Assembly: GCA_910587865.1 (NCBI GenBank)
Contig: CAJUNX010000039.1
Location: 12,346 to 40,408, forward strand
Source: an uncultured Roseburia sp.
GTDB taxonomy: Bacteria; Bacillota; Clostridia; Lachnospirales; Lachnospiraceae
Length of the DNA stretch: 28,063 nt
Reading direction: 5' to 3'
Position numbers and translations under genes: made by a program. A model generated the notes under the pieces. The model did no database searches. It saw nothing but the letters and a program-made list of their open reading frames with translations, and had not been told where the DNA came from. This document shows, one piece after another, positions 7,916-15,614 of the stretch (its first letter is position 1; each line of letters opens with the position of its first letter).

Positions 7916-9397
7916 ATGGTGACAGGGATGGCAGGAGAATCGCTCCGGGAGAGATGCTCGGTCAATACGAATCAGGATGAGGAGACGTTTGTAGGAATCC
8001 GGCGTGAGAACGGGGAGATCCGCGTGCAGTTTCCGCTTGGATATGCGCCGGATATGAAGGATGACAGAATGCTGCAGCGGGATATTTTTCTGCTGCTTAC
8101 AACGATCCGGCGGACAACGGCGAAGATGGATTCGCGGCTTCATCTGGGACAGGAGGGAGAGCGGCGGGATGCGTTTCCACTTCAGGCTTATCTTGCGGTA
8201 CTTCTCGATTTTTTCGAGCGCGGCTATTACAGGGAGCGTGAGACGGTATATCGGACCGCGAAGAGGGGAAAGATCCACTGGGGAAAAACGATAAAGACGA
8301 TGCGCCCGTTTGTGCAGGAGGATGAGGTGCTCTATCTGGATTTTGTCACAAGACAGAGTAAGAGCAGCGAGCGGGAGCTGATCACACGGATCCATGAGTA
8401 CTGCGTGTACGAGAGCTTTGTGAACGCGGGCTGGCTGTTTTTATCGGGCGTGCCCCAAAAGCCGAAGATCCCGCTGCAGAAAAAGAAGTTTCTGTCTGTG
8501 CTTCATGACAGGCTGACCCACACGTTTGACGATAAAAACCGCCGGCTGTTTCGCAGCATGACAGAGATCCTCTCGTACCGGGGGAATGCGGACGGGGAAG
8601 ACGATTTTTATTACGGCACCAACCGGTTTGAATATGTGTGGGAGCGCCTGGTCGATGAGGTGTACGGGATCGCGGAGAAGACAGAATTTTTCCCGCAGAC
8701 CGCCTGGGTCATCGGGAATACCGTCACCGCCGGCTCGCATTTGAAACCGGATACGATCATGGTGTGCGGGAGCGAGATCTATGTGCTTGACGCGAAATAT
8801 TACCGGTACGGAGCCACGATGCGACCCGGGGATCTGCCGGAATCCGCTTCGGTGCACAAGCAGATCACCTACGGCGAATATATTGATACGCAGCGGCGGT
8901 TTGCGGAGCGCTACGGGGAAGACCTGCGCATCTACAATGCGTTTCTGATGCCGTACGACGCGTCGGATCCGCGGTTTGCAGGTGCGTCTGGATCCGGAGA
9001 GGAATCGGGATCCGCCGTGCCGTGCCCGGACGGGGAATCAGCCGGAGCTATGTCGGGATCCGCCGTGCCGTGCCCGGGCCCCAACGGGGAACCGGGGCAA
9101 AAAGTCGCCAGCGCAGCGCCGGGATCCGCCGTGCCGTGCCCGGGCCCCAACGGGGAACCGGGGCAAAAAGTCGCCAGCGCAGCGCCGGGCCCGGCCGGTT
9201 CTCTTCCCGGCGTGCATGCCCCTCTTCTTCGGATCGGCGAGGCGTTAAGCGACTGGAAGCGGGGAAGGAAGAGCTACGAGCGGGTGCAGGGGATCCTGGT
9301 GGATGTAAAATACCTGATGCGCCTTGCGTCGGGAAGGGACGTACAGGAGTGTGAGCGACTGGCGGAGTGCATCAGGCGGTATGCAGACGGAGGGTGA
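7916..9397 (+). CDS. LlaJI-family restriction endonuclease subunit (R2-like)
   Basis: A 493-residue nuclease subunit (ATG 7916 chosen; ATG 7928 is equally possible, neither has a strong ribosome-binding site). The N-terminal half interacts presumably with the NTPase subunit, by analogy with McrC. The PD-(D/E)xK nuclease core is visible as HLKPDTIMV (Asp279) followed by IYVLDAKYYRYG (Asp292, Lys294). A Pro/Gly/Ala-rich linker at about 355-430 is built from a tandem repeat and is followed by a final helical stretch. It should cut DNA lacking the cognate methylation once assembled with the McrB-like partner. The vsr-like gene starts 3 nt after its stop. The family call rests on the nuclease motif, context and overall resemblance to LlaJI-type proteins. 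Confidence 0.85.
   Translation: MVTGMAGESLRERCSVNTNQDEETFVGIRRENGEIRVQFPLGYAPDMKDDRMLQRDIFLLLTTIRRTTAKMDSRLHLGQEGERRDAFPLQAYLAVLLDFFERGYYRERETVYRTAKRGKIHWGKTIKTMRPFVQEDEVLYLDFVTRQSKSSERELITRIHEYCVYESFVNAGWLFLSGVPQKPKIPLQKKKFLSVLHDRLTHTFDDKNRRLFRSMTEILSYRGNADGEDDFYYGTNRFEYVWERLVDEVYGIAEKTEFFPQTAWVIGNTVTAGSHLKPDTIMVCGSEIYVLDAKYYRYGATMRPGDLPESASVHKQITYGEYIDTQRRFAERYGEDLRIYNAFLMPYDASDPRFAGASGSGEESGSAVPCPDGESAGAMSGSAVPCPGPNGEPGQKVASAAPGSAVPCPGPNGEPGQKVASAAPGPAGSLPGVHAPLLRIGEALSDWKRGRKSYERVQGILVDVKYLMRLASGRDVQECERLAECIRRYADGG
9008..9187 (+). repeat. 66-bp in-frame tandem repeat inside the endonuclease gene
   Basis: Two identical 66-bp copies at 9056-9121 and 9122-9187 begin GGATCCGCCGTGCCGTGCCC. 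A shorter 48-bp copy sits at 9008-9055. All lengths are multiples of three, so they add 22, 22 and 16 residues to a Pro/Gly/Ala-rich linker (each begins GSAVPCP). Confidence 0.95.
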
Positions 9398-9400
9398 CGG

Positions 9401-9838
9401 ATGGACGTACTGACGCCGGAACAGAGAAAAAAGAACATGCAGCACATCCGCGCGAAGGACACGGCGATCGAGGTGAAGCTTCGGAAAGCGCTTTGGAAAA
9501 AAGGAATCCGCTATCGGAAAAATTGTAAGGAGCTGCCGGGAAAACCGGACATCGTGCTCACGAAATATAAGATTGCGATCTTCTGCGACGGGGAGTTTTT
9601 TCACGGGAAGGACTGGGAGGTCCTAAGGCCGAAGCTGGAACGCTCCAACAACAGCGCCTTTTGGATCAGTAAGATCTCGCGGAACAGAGAGCGGGACGAC
9701 GAGGTGAACAAACAGCTGCTCTACCTGGGGTACACGGTCATTCGTTTCTGGGGCAGCGACATCAAAAAACACACGGAGGAATGCGTGCAGGTGGTGGAGG
9801 AGACAATCTTTGATCTCGCCCTTGCAGAGGAAGAGTGA
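9401..9838 (+). CDS. vsr: Very-short-patch-repair (Vsr)-like endonuclease
   Basis: A 145-residue protein of the Vsr family, which nicks DNA at T:G mismatches that arise when 5-methylcytosine deaminates. Family features: MDVLTPEQRKKNMQHIRAKD at the start (typical LT.EQR..NM..I...DT), LPGKPDIV with the catalytic-type Asp at about 50, IFCDGEFFHGKDW, an FW..KI..N..RD stretch (FWISKISRNRERD), and YTVIRFWGSD near the end. It starts 3 nt after the endonuclease stop, so it belongs to the cassette. Its presence fits the neighbouring m5C methyltransferase, whose product is the mutagenic base. Family length is about 130-160 residues. Confidence 0.92.
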   Translation: MDVLTPEQRKKNMQHIRAKDTAIEVKLRKALWKKGIRYRKNCKELPGKPDIVLTKYKIAIFCDGEFFHGKDWEVLRPKLERSNNSAFWISKISRNRERDDEVNKQLLYLGYTVIRFWGSDIKKHTEECVQVVEETIFDLALAEEE

Positions 9839-9928
9839 CGGAGCGGAAAGCCGGGCCGCAGGAGAAAAACGGGGGCGGAAAGTCCGGCAGAGGAAGAGTG
9901 ACGGAGCGGAAAGCCGGGCCGCAGGAGA
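9824..9928. repeat. Tandem duplication of the vsr 3' end, 63-bp period
   Basis: About 42 bases beginning GCAGAGGAAGAGTGACGG occur at 9824 and again at 9887. The first copy contains the last codons and stop of vsr; the second reproduces them between vsr and lepA. The two copies are nearly identical. Confidence 0.92.
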
Positions 9929-9960
9929 GAGACGGACGGGGACAGAGGAAGGAGGCATTC

Positions 9961-11772
9961 ATGTCAGCAGACAGAAGTAAAATCAGGAATTTTTGTATCA
10001 TTGCACATATCGATCACGGAAAATCGACGCTTGCGGACCGGATCATCGAGAGCACCGGGACACTGACCGCCCGCGAGATGCAGGCGCAGGTACTTGATAA
10101 TATGGAGCTGGAGCGGGAGCGCGGGATCACGATCAAATCCCAGGCTGTCCGCATCATCTATCAGGCGAAAGACGGGGAGGAGTATACCTTTAATCTGATT
10201 GATACGCCGGGGCATGTGGATTTTAACTATGAGGTCTCGAGAAGTCTCGCCGCATGCGACGGTGCGATCCTTGTCGTGGATGCGGCGCAGGGCGTGGAGG
10301 CGCAGACGCTCGCGAATGTCTATCTCGCGCTGGACCACGACCTGGACGTGATGCCGGTGATCAATAAGATCGATCTGCCGAGCGCACAGCCGGACGAGGT
10401 GATCCGGGAGATCGAGGACGTGATCGGAATCGAGGCGGAGGACGCGCCGCGGATTTCCGCAAAGACCGGGTTAAACATCGACCAGGTCTTAGAGCAGATC
10501 GTGGAAAAAATTCCGTCTCCGACCGGGGATCCGGATGCGCCGTTAAAAGCGCTTATCTTTGACGCGCTTTACGATTCCTATAAGGGAGTGATCGTTTTCT
10601 GCCGGATCCGCGAGGGGAGCGTGCGCGTGGGAGATCCGATTGTCATGATGGCGACCGGGGCAAAGTCCGAGGTGACGGAGATCGGGTATTTCGGGGCAGG
10701 ACAGTTTATCCCGTGCGAAGAGCTCTCCGCCGGCATGGTCGGATACTTGTGCGCGAGCATCAAAAATGTGGCCGATACCCGCGTGGGCGATACCGTGACC
10801 AACGCTGCGCGTCCCTGTGCGGAGCCGCTGCCGGGGTATAAAAAGGTCAATCCGATGGTATACTGCGGGATGTACCCTGCGGACAGCGCACGTTATCCGG
10901 ATCTGCGGGACGCGCTGGAGAAGCTTCAGATCAACGACGCGTCCCTGCACTATGAGCCGGAGACATCGATGGCGCTCGGCTTCGGGTTCCGCTGCGGATT
11001 TCTGGGACTTCTTCACCTGGAGATCATCCAGGAGCGGTTAGAGCGCGAATTTAACCTGGATCTCGTGACAACGGCGCCGGGCGTTATCTATAAAGTGCAC
11101 AAGACAAACGGCGACATGATCGAGCTGACCAACCCGTCGAACCTGCCGGATCCGGCGGAGATCGAATACATGGAAGAACCGGTCGTATCCGCGGAGATCA
11201 TGGTGACAAGCGACTATGTCGGAGCGATCATGACGCTCTGCCAGGAGCGCCGCGGCGTTTATCTGAGCATGGAATATCTCGAGGAGACGCGCGCCCTGAT
11301 CAAATACGAGCTGCCGTTAAACGAGATCATTTACGACTTTTTTGACGCGTTAAAATCGCGCTCGCGCGGATATGCGTCCTTTGACTATGACCTGAAGGGA
11401 TATGTGCGCTCCGAGTTAGTGAAGCTTGACATTTTAATCAACCGGGAGCAGGTGGACGCGCTCTCCTTTATCGTCTTTCGGGACAGCGCCTATGAGCGCG
11501 GCAGAAAGATGTGCGAGAAATTAAAGGGAGAGATCCCGAGGCATCTTTTTGAGATTCCGATTCAGGCGGCGGTCGGCGGCAAGGTGATCGCGAGGGAGAC
11601 GGTGAAGGCGATGCGCAAGGATGTGCTCGCAAAGTGCTACGGCGGCGATATCTCACGCAAGAGAAAGCTGCTTGAGAAACAGAAGGAAGGAAAGAAGCGG
11701 ATGCGTCAGATCGGAAATGTGGAGATCCCGCAGGAGGCTTTTATGAGTGTGTTAAAGCTGGATGAAGACTAG
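9961..11772 (+). CDS. lepA: Elongation factor 4 (LepA), ribosome-associated GTPase
   Basis: A 603-residue GTPase, the normal LepA length, that binds the ribosome and affects translation under stress and initiation. G motifs: G1 AHIDHGKST (15-23), G2 region with RGITIKSQAV, G3 DTPGHVDF (81-88), G4 NKID (135-138), G5 SAKTG. The LepA-specific C-terminal part is present and ends with RKRKLLEKQKEGKKRMRQIG, the signature basic tail. The ATG at 9961 is preceded by GAGGAAGGAGG. The frame is open upstream to 9835 but only through the duplicated vsr-end repeat. lepA followed by hemW is a conserved Firmicutes order; here the restriction cassette lies immediately upstream. Confidence 0.98.
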   Translation: MSADRSKIRNFCIIAHIDHGKSTLADRIIESTGTLTAREMQAQVLDNMELERERGITIKSQAVRIIYQAKDGEEYTFNLIDTPGHVDFNYEVSRSLAACDGAILVVDAAQGVEAQTLANVYLALDHDLDVMPVINKIDLPSAQPDEVIREIEDVIGIEAEDAPRISAKTGLNIDQVLEQIVEKIPSPTGDPDAPLKALIFDALYDSYKGVIVFCRIREGSVRVGDPIVMMATGAKSEVTEIGYFGAGQFIPCEELSAGMVGYLCASIKNVADTRVGDTVTNAARPCAEPLPGYKKVNPMVYCGMYPADSARYPDLRDALEKLQINDASLHYEPETSMALGFGFRCGFLGLLHLEIIQERLEREFNLDLVTTAPGVIYKVHKTNGDMIELTNPSNLPDPAEIEYMEEPVVSAEIMVTSDYVGAIMTLCQERRGVYLSMEYLEETRALIKYELPLNEIIYDFFDALKSRSRGYASFDYDLKGYVRSELVKLDILINREQVDALSFIVFRDSAYERGRKMCEKLKGEIPRHLFEIPIQAAVGGKVIARETVKAMRKDVLAKCYGGDISRKRKLLEKQKEGKKRMRQIGNVEIPQEAFMSVLKLDED

Positions 11773-11930
11773 TGTACGGACGGTATGATATCAGCGAAAC
11801 TCCTTGTCTGTTCGCCTGTCTGCTGCGCCGGATTTTCTGTTCGCAGCCACTGCTGCGCCATCGAAAATCTGCCCTGCCGATGAACGAATATCCTGCGGGA
11901 TTTCAACAGATATCATACAGACAGCACACT
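11771..11930. repeat. Nested inverted-repeat element between lepA and hemW (REP/MITE-like)
   Basis: Outer arms: AGTGT (11771-11775) with ACACT (11926-11930), then 7-nt internal gaps, then GTATGATATC (11783-11792) with GATATCATAC (11909-11918). Inside is a second hairpin: GATTTTC (11831-11837) with GAAAATC (11863-11869), enclosing CGCAG/CTGCG (11842-11846 / 11853-11857). There is no T-run that would make it an ordinary terminator, and no reading frame. The size and architecture suit a small non-coding mobile or structured element. Confidence 0.65.
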
Positions 11931-11982
11931 GGTACATGTTGACCTGATGCCAGAGAAGGGCGGACAGGAAGGAGGAAGTGCG

Positions 11983-13188
11983 ATGAGAAAGATGGAATTA
12001 TATCTTCATATCCCGTTTTGTGTGAAAAAGTGTCCGTACTGCGACTTTCTCTCCCTTCCGGCCACGGAGGACACACAGCGGGAATACGTGGAGGCGCTGT
12101 GCCGTGAGATTTCTTTTTACGGGCCCAAATGCCGGGAATATCTCGTGACGACCGTATACATCGGCGGCGGCACGCCCTCCTGGCTTTTGGAAGAACACAT
12201 CGGGCGGATCATGGGTGCGGTGCACCGCTCCTTTACCGTGGCGTCAGACGCGGAAATCTCGATCGAGTGCAACCCGGGGACCGTGACGGCGCACAAGCTT
12301 GCCGTGTACCGTGCAGCGGGGATCAGCCGCATCAGTATCGGCTGCCAGTCGGCGGATAATGTGGAGCTAAAGCTTCTCGGGCGGATCCACACATACGATC
12401 AGTTTTTAAAAACGTACACGATCGCAAGAGAGAGCGGATTTGACAATATCAATGTCGATCTGATGAGCGGCCTTCCCGGGCAGACGGCGGAAGGATTTTC
12501 CCAGACACTGCAGAAAGTGCTGCGTTTAAAACCGGAACATTTTTCCGTCTATTCCCTGATCATCGAGAAGGGGACGCCGTTTTATGATTATTATAAATTC
12601 GACGCGGTAAAGCAGAGAGCCGGAATGCCGACGGCTGCGCTGCCGACCGAGGACGAGGTGTACCGGATCGGAAAGGTGACGGAACAGACGCTGGCCGCGG
12701 CGGGATACGGGCGTTACGAGGTGTCTAATTTCGCGAAGCCCGGGTATGAGTGCCGGCACAACATCGGTTACTGGGAGAGGGAGAATTACCTGGGGCTGGG
12801 GCTGGGCGCGTCGTCTCTGATGGAAAATATCCGTTATACGAACATCGCGGATCTCTACCGCTATCTGAAAGAGAGCCACTATATCAGGGAAGGGCTTTGG
12901 GAGAATGAGGACGAGGATCTCCCGGCCACGAATCTGCACGCGGACGTAAACCGGATTACGCGCCGGGCGCAGATCGAGGAATTTATGTTTCTGGGACTGC
13001 GCATGATCCAGGGGATCTCGCGGGAGCGTTTTGCGCAGGCGTTCGGCGTACAGATCGAGGCGATCTATCAGGGGATCTTAGACGAGCTGGCGGAAGAGGG
13101 GCTCTTGAAAAAACACGCCGGACGGATTTTCCTGACCGAACGGGGGCAGGATCTGAGCAATTATGCGCTGGCAAAATTCTTACTGTGA
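11983..13188 (+). CDS. hemW: Radical SAM HemW (heme chaperone-like, formerly HemN-like)
   Basis: A 401-residue radical SAM protein (ATG 11983 with AAGGAGG upstream; an in-frame ATG at 11947 lacks one). The 4Fe-4S cysteines are in YLHIPFCVKKCPYCDF (Cys13, Cys17, Cys20), the HemW/HemN hallmark, followed by the SAM-binding YIGGGTPSWL. The C-terminal HemW domain is present (about 290-401). HemW is thought to deliver heme rather than oxidise coproporphyrinogen. Family length is about 375-400. The usual followers hrcA-grpE-dnaK are absent; instead a convergent MATE gene overlaps the last 9 nt. Confidence 0.95.
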   Translation: MRKMELYLHIPFCVKKCPYCDFLSLPATEDTQREYVEALCREISFYGPKCREYLVTTVYIGGGTPSWLLEEHIGRIMGAVHRSFTVASDAEISIECNPGTVTAHKLAVYRAAGISRISIGCQSADNVELKLLGRIHTYDQFLKTYTIARESGFDNINVDLMSGLPGQTAEGFSQTLQKVLRLKPEHFSVYSLIIEKGTPFYDYYKFDAVKQRAGMPTAALPTEDEVYRIGKVTEQTLAAAGYGRYEVSNFAKPGYECRHNIGYWERENYLGLGLGASSLMENIRYTNIADLYRYLKESHYIREGLWENEDEDLPATNLHADVNRITRRAQIEEFMFLGLRMIQGISRERFAQAFGVQIEAIYQGILDELAEEGLLKKHAGRIFLTERGQDLSNYALAKFLL

Positions 13189-14517
13189 CGTGATTCTGCG
13201 GTATTCCCTGCGGTAAAACAAAACGGAGCATACCGTGGCCACGGACCATCCGACCGGCCATGCGAACCAGATGCCGAGCGTGGAATGCATCAGACCGGAG
13301 AGGACAAACGCGAAGGACACGCGCAGGATCAGATCGGTGAACGTGGCGATCATAAAGGGCCGCATGGCGCTGACGCCGCGCAGAATACCGTCCGCCGTCA
13401 GTTTGAGGGAGACCACAAAATAGAACGGGGAGAGCACGCGCAAAAACTGTATGCCCGCGGTCATCGCGGCATCGGACCCTTCTTTCATAAACAAAAGCAG
13501 AAGCGGCCGTCCGAAGAACAGATAGAGGATGACGAACGGGACGCAAAGGCTCCACACCATTTTTCTGCCGGCGTGAAAGCACGAAAGAAGCCTGTCGTAT
13601 TTGCGTGCGCCGAGATTCTGTGCCGAAAAATTGGAGATCCCGTTGCCGACGGTGGTAAAGGAAGTGACCACGAGGTTATTTAATTTTACCGCTGCGGAAT
13701 AGCCGGCCATGACCGGGGCTCCGAATCCATTGATCACACTCTGAATCAGAATATTTCCCACTGAGATAAAACTCTGCTGTAAGATACTCGGAACCGCGAC
13801 GACCATGATTTTTGCGAGAAGTCCGCGGTCAAAAAGGGCCGGTTTTCCTCCTGTGACCGGGAGCTTGAAAAGACGCCTGCACACGGCGATGACGGCGAGG
13901 ATGCAGCTGATGCCCTGACAGAGAAACGTTGCCCAGGCGACGCCTGCGACACCCATGTCAAACGTTTTTACAAAGAGAATGTCCACGGCGATATTGGAGA
14001 GGGAGGATGCCGCAAGAAAATAAAAGGGCGTCTTAGAGTCCCCCATCGCGGAGAAGATTCCGGTGGCGATGTTGTAAAAAAAGACAAACGGCAGTCCCCA
14101 CACATAGATGTTCAGATACAGTATGGAATCCGCAAATACCTCCTGCGGCGTCTGGATGAGGGCGAGAAGCGACCGGGCTCCCAGAAGGCCGGAAATCATC
14201 AGAAGCCCGCAGAGCACAAGGCCGGCGAGTGAGGCTGTCGTCACGGCAGTGAGAAGACGTTTGTAATCCTTTGCGCCGAAGAGCTGCGAGACGATCACGG
14301 AACAGCCCATATTGCAGCCGAATGCAAACGCGATAAAAATCAGCGTGATCTCGTAGCTGTTTCCGACAGCCGCAAGCGCGCGCTCGCCGATCAGCTTGCC
14401 TGCGATGAGGCTGTCGGCAATGTTGTAGAGCTGCTGAAAGACAATGCTTCCAAACAGCGGGAGGCAGAACCGCCACAGTACGGTTTCTGTCTTTCCTGTG
14501 GTCAGATCTCTGTTCAT
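13180..14517 (-). CDS. MATE-family multidrug/metabolite efflux transporter
   Basis: A 445-residue inner-membrane protein with about 12 predicted hydrophobic helices in two similar halves. The start PLFGSIVFQQLYNIADSLIAG is typical of the family, where the QQLYNIADS motif lies in helix 1. By homology it exports cationic drugs or metabolites in exchange for Na+ or H+. The start has AGAAAGGATC about 8 nt upstream. Its 3' end overlaps the hemW stop by 9 nt with no terminator between. It is transcribed divergently from a LysR regulator over a 109-nt region with overlapping promoters, so that regulator may control it. The substrate is not predictable. Confidence 0.93.
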   Translation of the reverse strand: MNRDLTTGKTETVLWRFCLPLFGSIVFQQLYNIADSLIAGKLIGERALAAVGNSYEITLIFIAFAFGCNMGCSVIVSQLFGAKDYKRLLTAVTTASLAGLVLCGLLMISGLLGARSLLALIQTPQEVFADSILYLNIYVWGLPFVFFYNIATGIFSAMGDSKTPFYFLAASSLSNIAVDILFVKTFDMGVAGVAWATFLCQGISCILAVIAVCRRLFKLPVTGGKPALFDRGLLAKIMVVAVPSILQQSFISVGNILIQSVINGFGAPVMAGYSAAVKLNNLVVTSFTTVGNGISNFSAQNLGARKYDRLLSCFHAGRKMVWSLCVPFVILYLFFGRPLLLLFMKEGSDAAMTAGIQFLRVLSPFYFVVSLKLTADGILRGVSAMRPFMIATFTDLILRVSFAFVLSGLMHSTLGIWFAWPVGWSVATVCSVLFYRREYRRITSQ

Positions 14518-14541
14518 ATCATCAGATCCTTTCTGTTTTCG

Positions 14542-14570
14542 TTTACTTCGTTCCGATGATGTATTATAAT
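14542..14570 (+). promoter_or_regulatory. Candidate promoter of the LysR gene
   Basis: TTTACT (14542-14547), 17-nt spacer, perfect TATAAT (14565-14570). It overlaps the opposite promoter, so binding of one polymerase should exclude the other. An AT-rich stretch at about 14590-14612 could hold the LysR site. Confidence 0.55.
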
Positions 14571-14591
14571 ACCCTTTATGAAATATGAAAA
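14563..14591 (-). promoter_or_regulatory. Candidate promoter of the MATE gene
   Basis: On the minus strand, TTTTCA (14591-14586), 17-nt spacer, TATAAT (14568-14563). The -10 box shares the palindrome TATTATAATA with the promoter of the divergent LysR gene. Confidence 0.5.
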
Positions 14592-14626
14592 ATAAATATA
14601 ATATATCGGAGAGATATAAAATTTAG

Positions 14627-15526
14627 ATGGATATCAATTTTGAGTACTATAAAATCTTTTATTTTGTGGCAAAATATAAAAATATCACCAGGGCCGCGGC
14701 TGCGCTCAGGAGCAGCCAGCCCAATGTGACGCGCGTCATGAAGCTTTTGGAAGCGCAGCTCGGCTGCCGGCTCTTTGTCCGCGAGGCGAGGGGGATCAGC
14801 CTGACGGAAGAGGGGGAGCGTCTCTGCGCCCATGTGGAGATCGCGTACCGGCATCTGCGCTGCGCCCAGGAGGAACTGTGTAAAAGGGAGGACGCCGGCA
14901 GCGGCACGGTGGAGATCGGCGCCACCGAGACGGCAATCCATCTCTTTCTGCTGCATGCACTGCGCGGATTTCAGAGCGCGTACCCCGCGATCCGCATCCG
15001 GATCCATAATCACACGACGCCGGGCGTGATCCGGCAGCTGACCGGCGGGACGCTCGATTTTGCGGTGATCACGACGCCGTTTGAACTGCCGAAGGATATT
15101 TCGGGGGAAACCGTGCAGGAATTCAGGGAGATTCTCGTTGGAGGGACACAGTACGGGCGGCTGTGCGGCGCTTCGTTCGGGCCGGAGGACATAAAACGAT
15201 ATCCGTGGGTCGGTTTGGGAAAAGGGAGCGCGACTTACGAGCTTTATCGGGACTTTTTTATCGGGCATAAGGTGGATGCAGAGCCGGATCTTGAGGTAGA
15301 GACGTCCAATCTGATGCTGCCTCTGATTGAACAGAATTTCGGCATCGGGTTTGTGCCGGAAGCGCTGGCGTTTTCGCTGTTAGAAGAGGGAAAGCTGGTA
15401 CAGATACCGTTCGACTGCGAGCTGCCGAAGCGTTCGGTGCAGCTTGTGTTAAACCAGGGGCGCGGGAGCAGTCCGGCAGCGGATACCTGCAGGCGGTATC
15501 TGCTCAAGATGGCGGAAACATCATAA
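14627..15526 (+). CDS. LysR-family transcriptional regulator
   Basis: A 299-residue regulator. The winged helix-turn-helix is at about residues 1-60 (ITRAAAALRSSQPNVTRVMK), followed by the linker helix and a periplasmic-binding-like effector domain at about 88-290. GGAGAG about 9 nt upstream supports the ATG. The effector domain probably senses a small molecule that cannot be named. Divergent orientation to the MATE transporter is the classic layout for a LysR protein and its target. Confidence 0.93.
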   Translation: MDINFEYYKIFYFVAKYKNITRAAAALRSSQPNVTRVMKLLEAQLGCRLFVREARGISLTEEGERLCAHVEIAYRHLRCAQEELCKREDAGSGTVEIGATETAIHLFLLHALRGFQSAYPAIRIRIHNHTTPGVIRQLTGGTLDFAVITTPFELPKDISGETVQEFREILVGGTQYGRLCGASFGPEDIKRYPWVGLGKGSATYELYRDFFIGHKVDAEPDLEVETSNLMLPLIEQNFGIGFVPEALAFSLLEEGKLVQIPFDCELPKRSVQLVLNQGRGSSPAADTCRRYLLKMAETS

Positions 15527-15546
15527 TATCTTAAGAAAATTTTCAG

Positions 15547-15575
15547 TAGTCATTTCAGATCTGTTGGATTAAAAT
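15547..15575 (+). promoter_or_regulatory. Candidate promoter of the amidase-deacetylase gene
   Basis: TAGTCA (15547-15552), 17-nt spacer, TAAAAT (15570-15575), about 40 nt upstream of the start. Sporulation genes often use other sigma factors; I cannot rule out that the real promoter is of that type. Confidence 0.45.
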
Positions 15576-15614
15576 AAAAACAGAGAAAAAACGGCTGGGA
15601 TACGGGGATAAACG

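Noticed and set aside
9835..9960. N-terminal extension of LepA from ATG 9835
   Set aside because: It overlaps the vsr stop and the duplicated vsr end; ATG 9961 has GGAGG and gives the standard LepA length.
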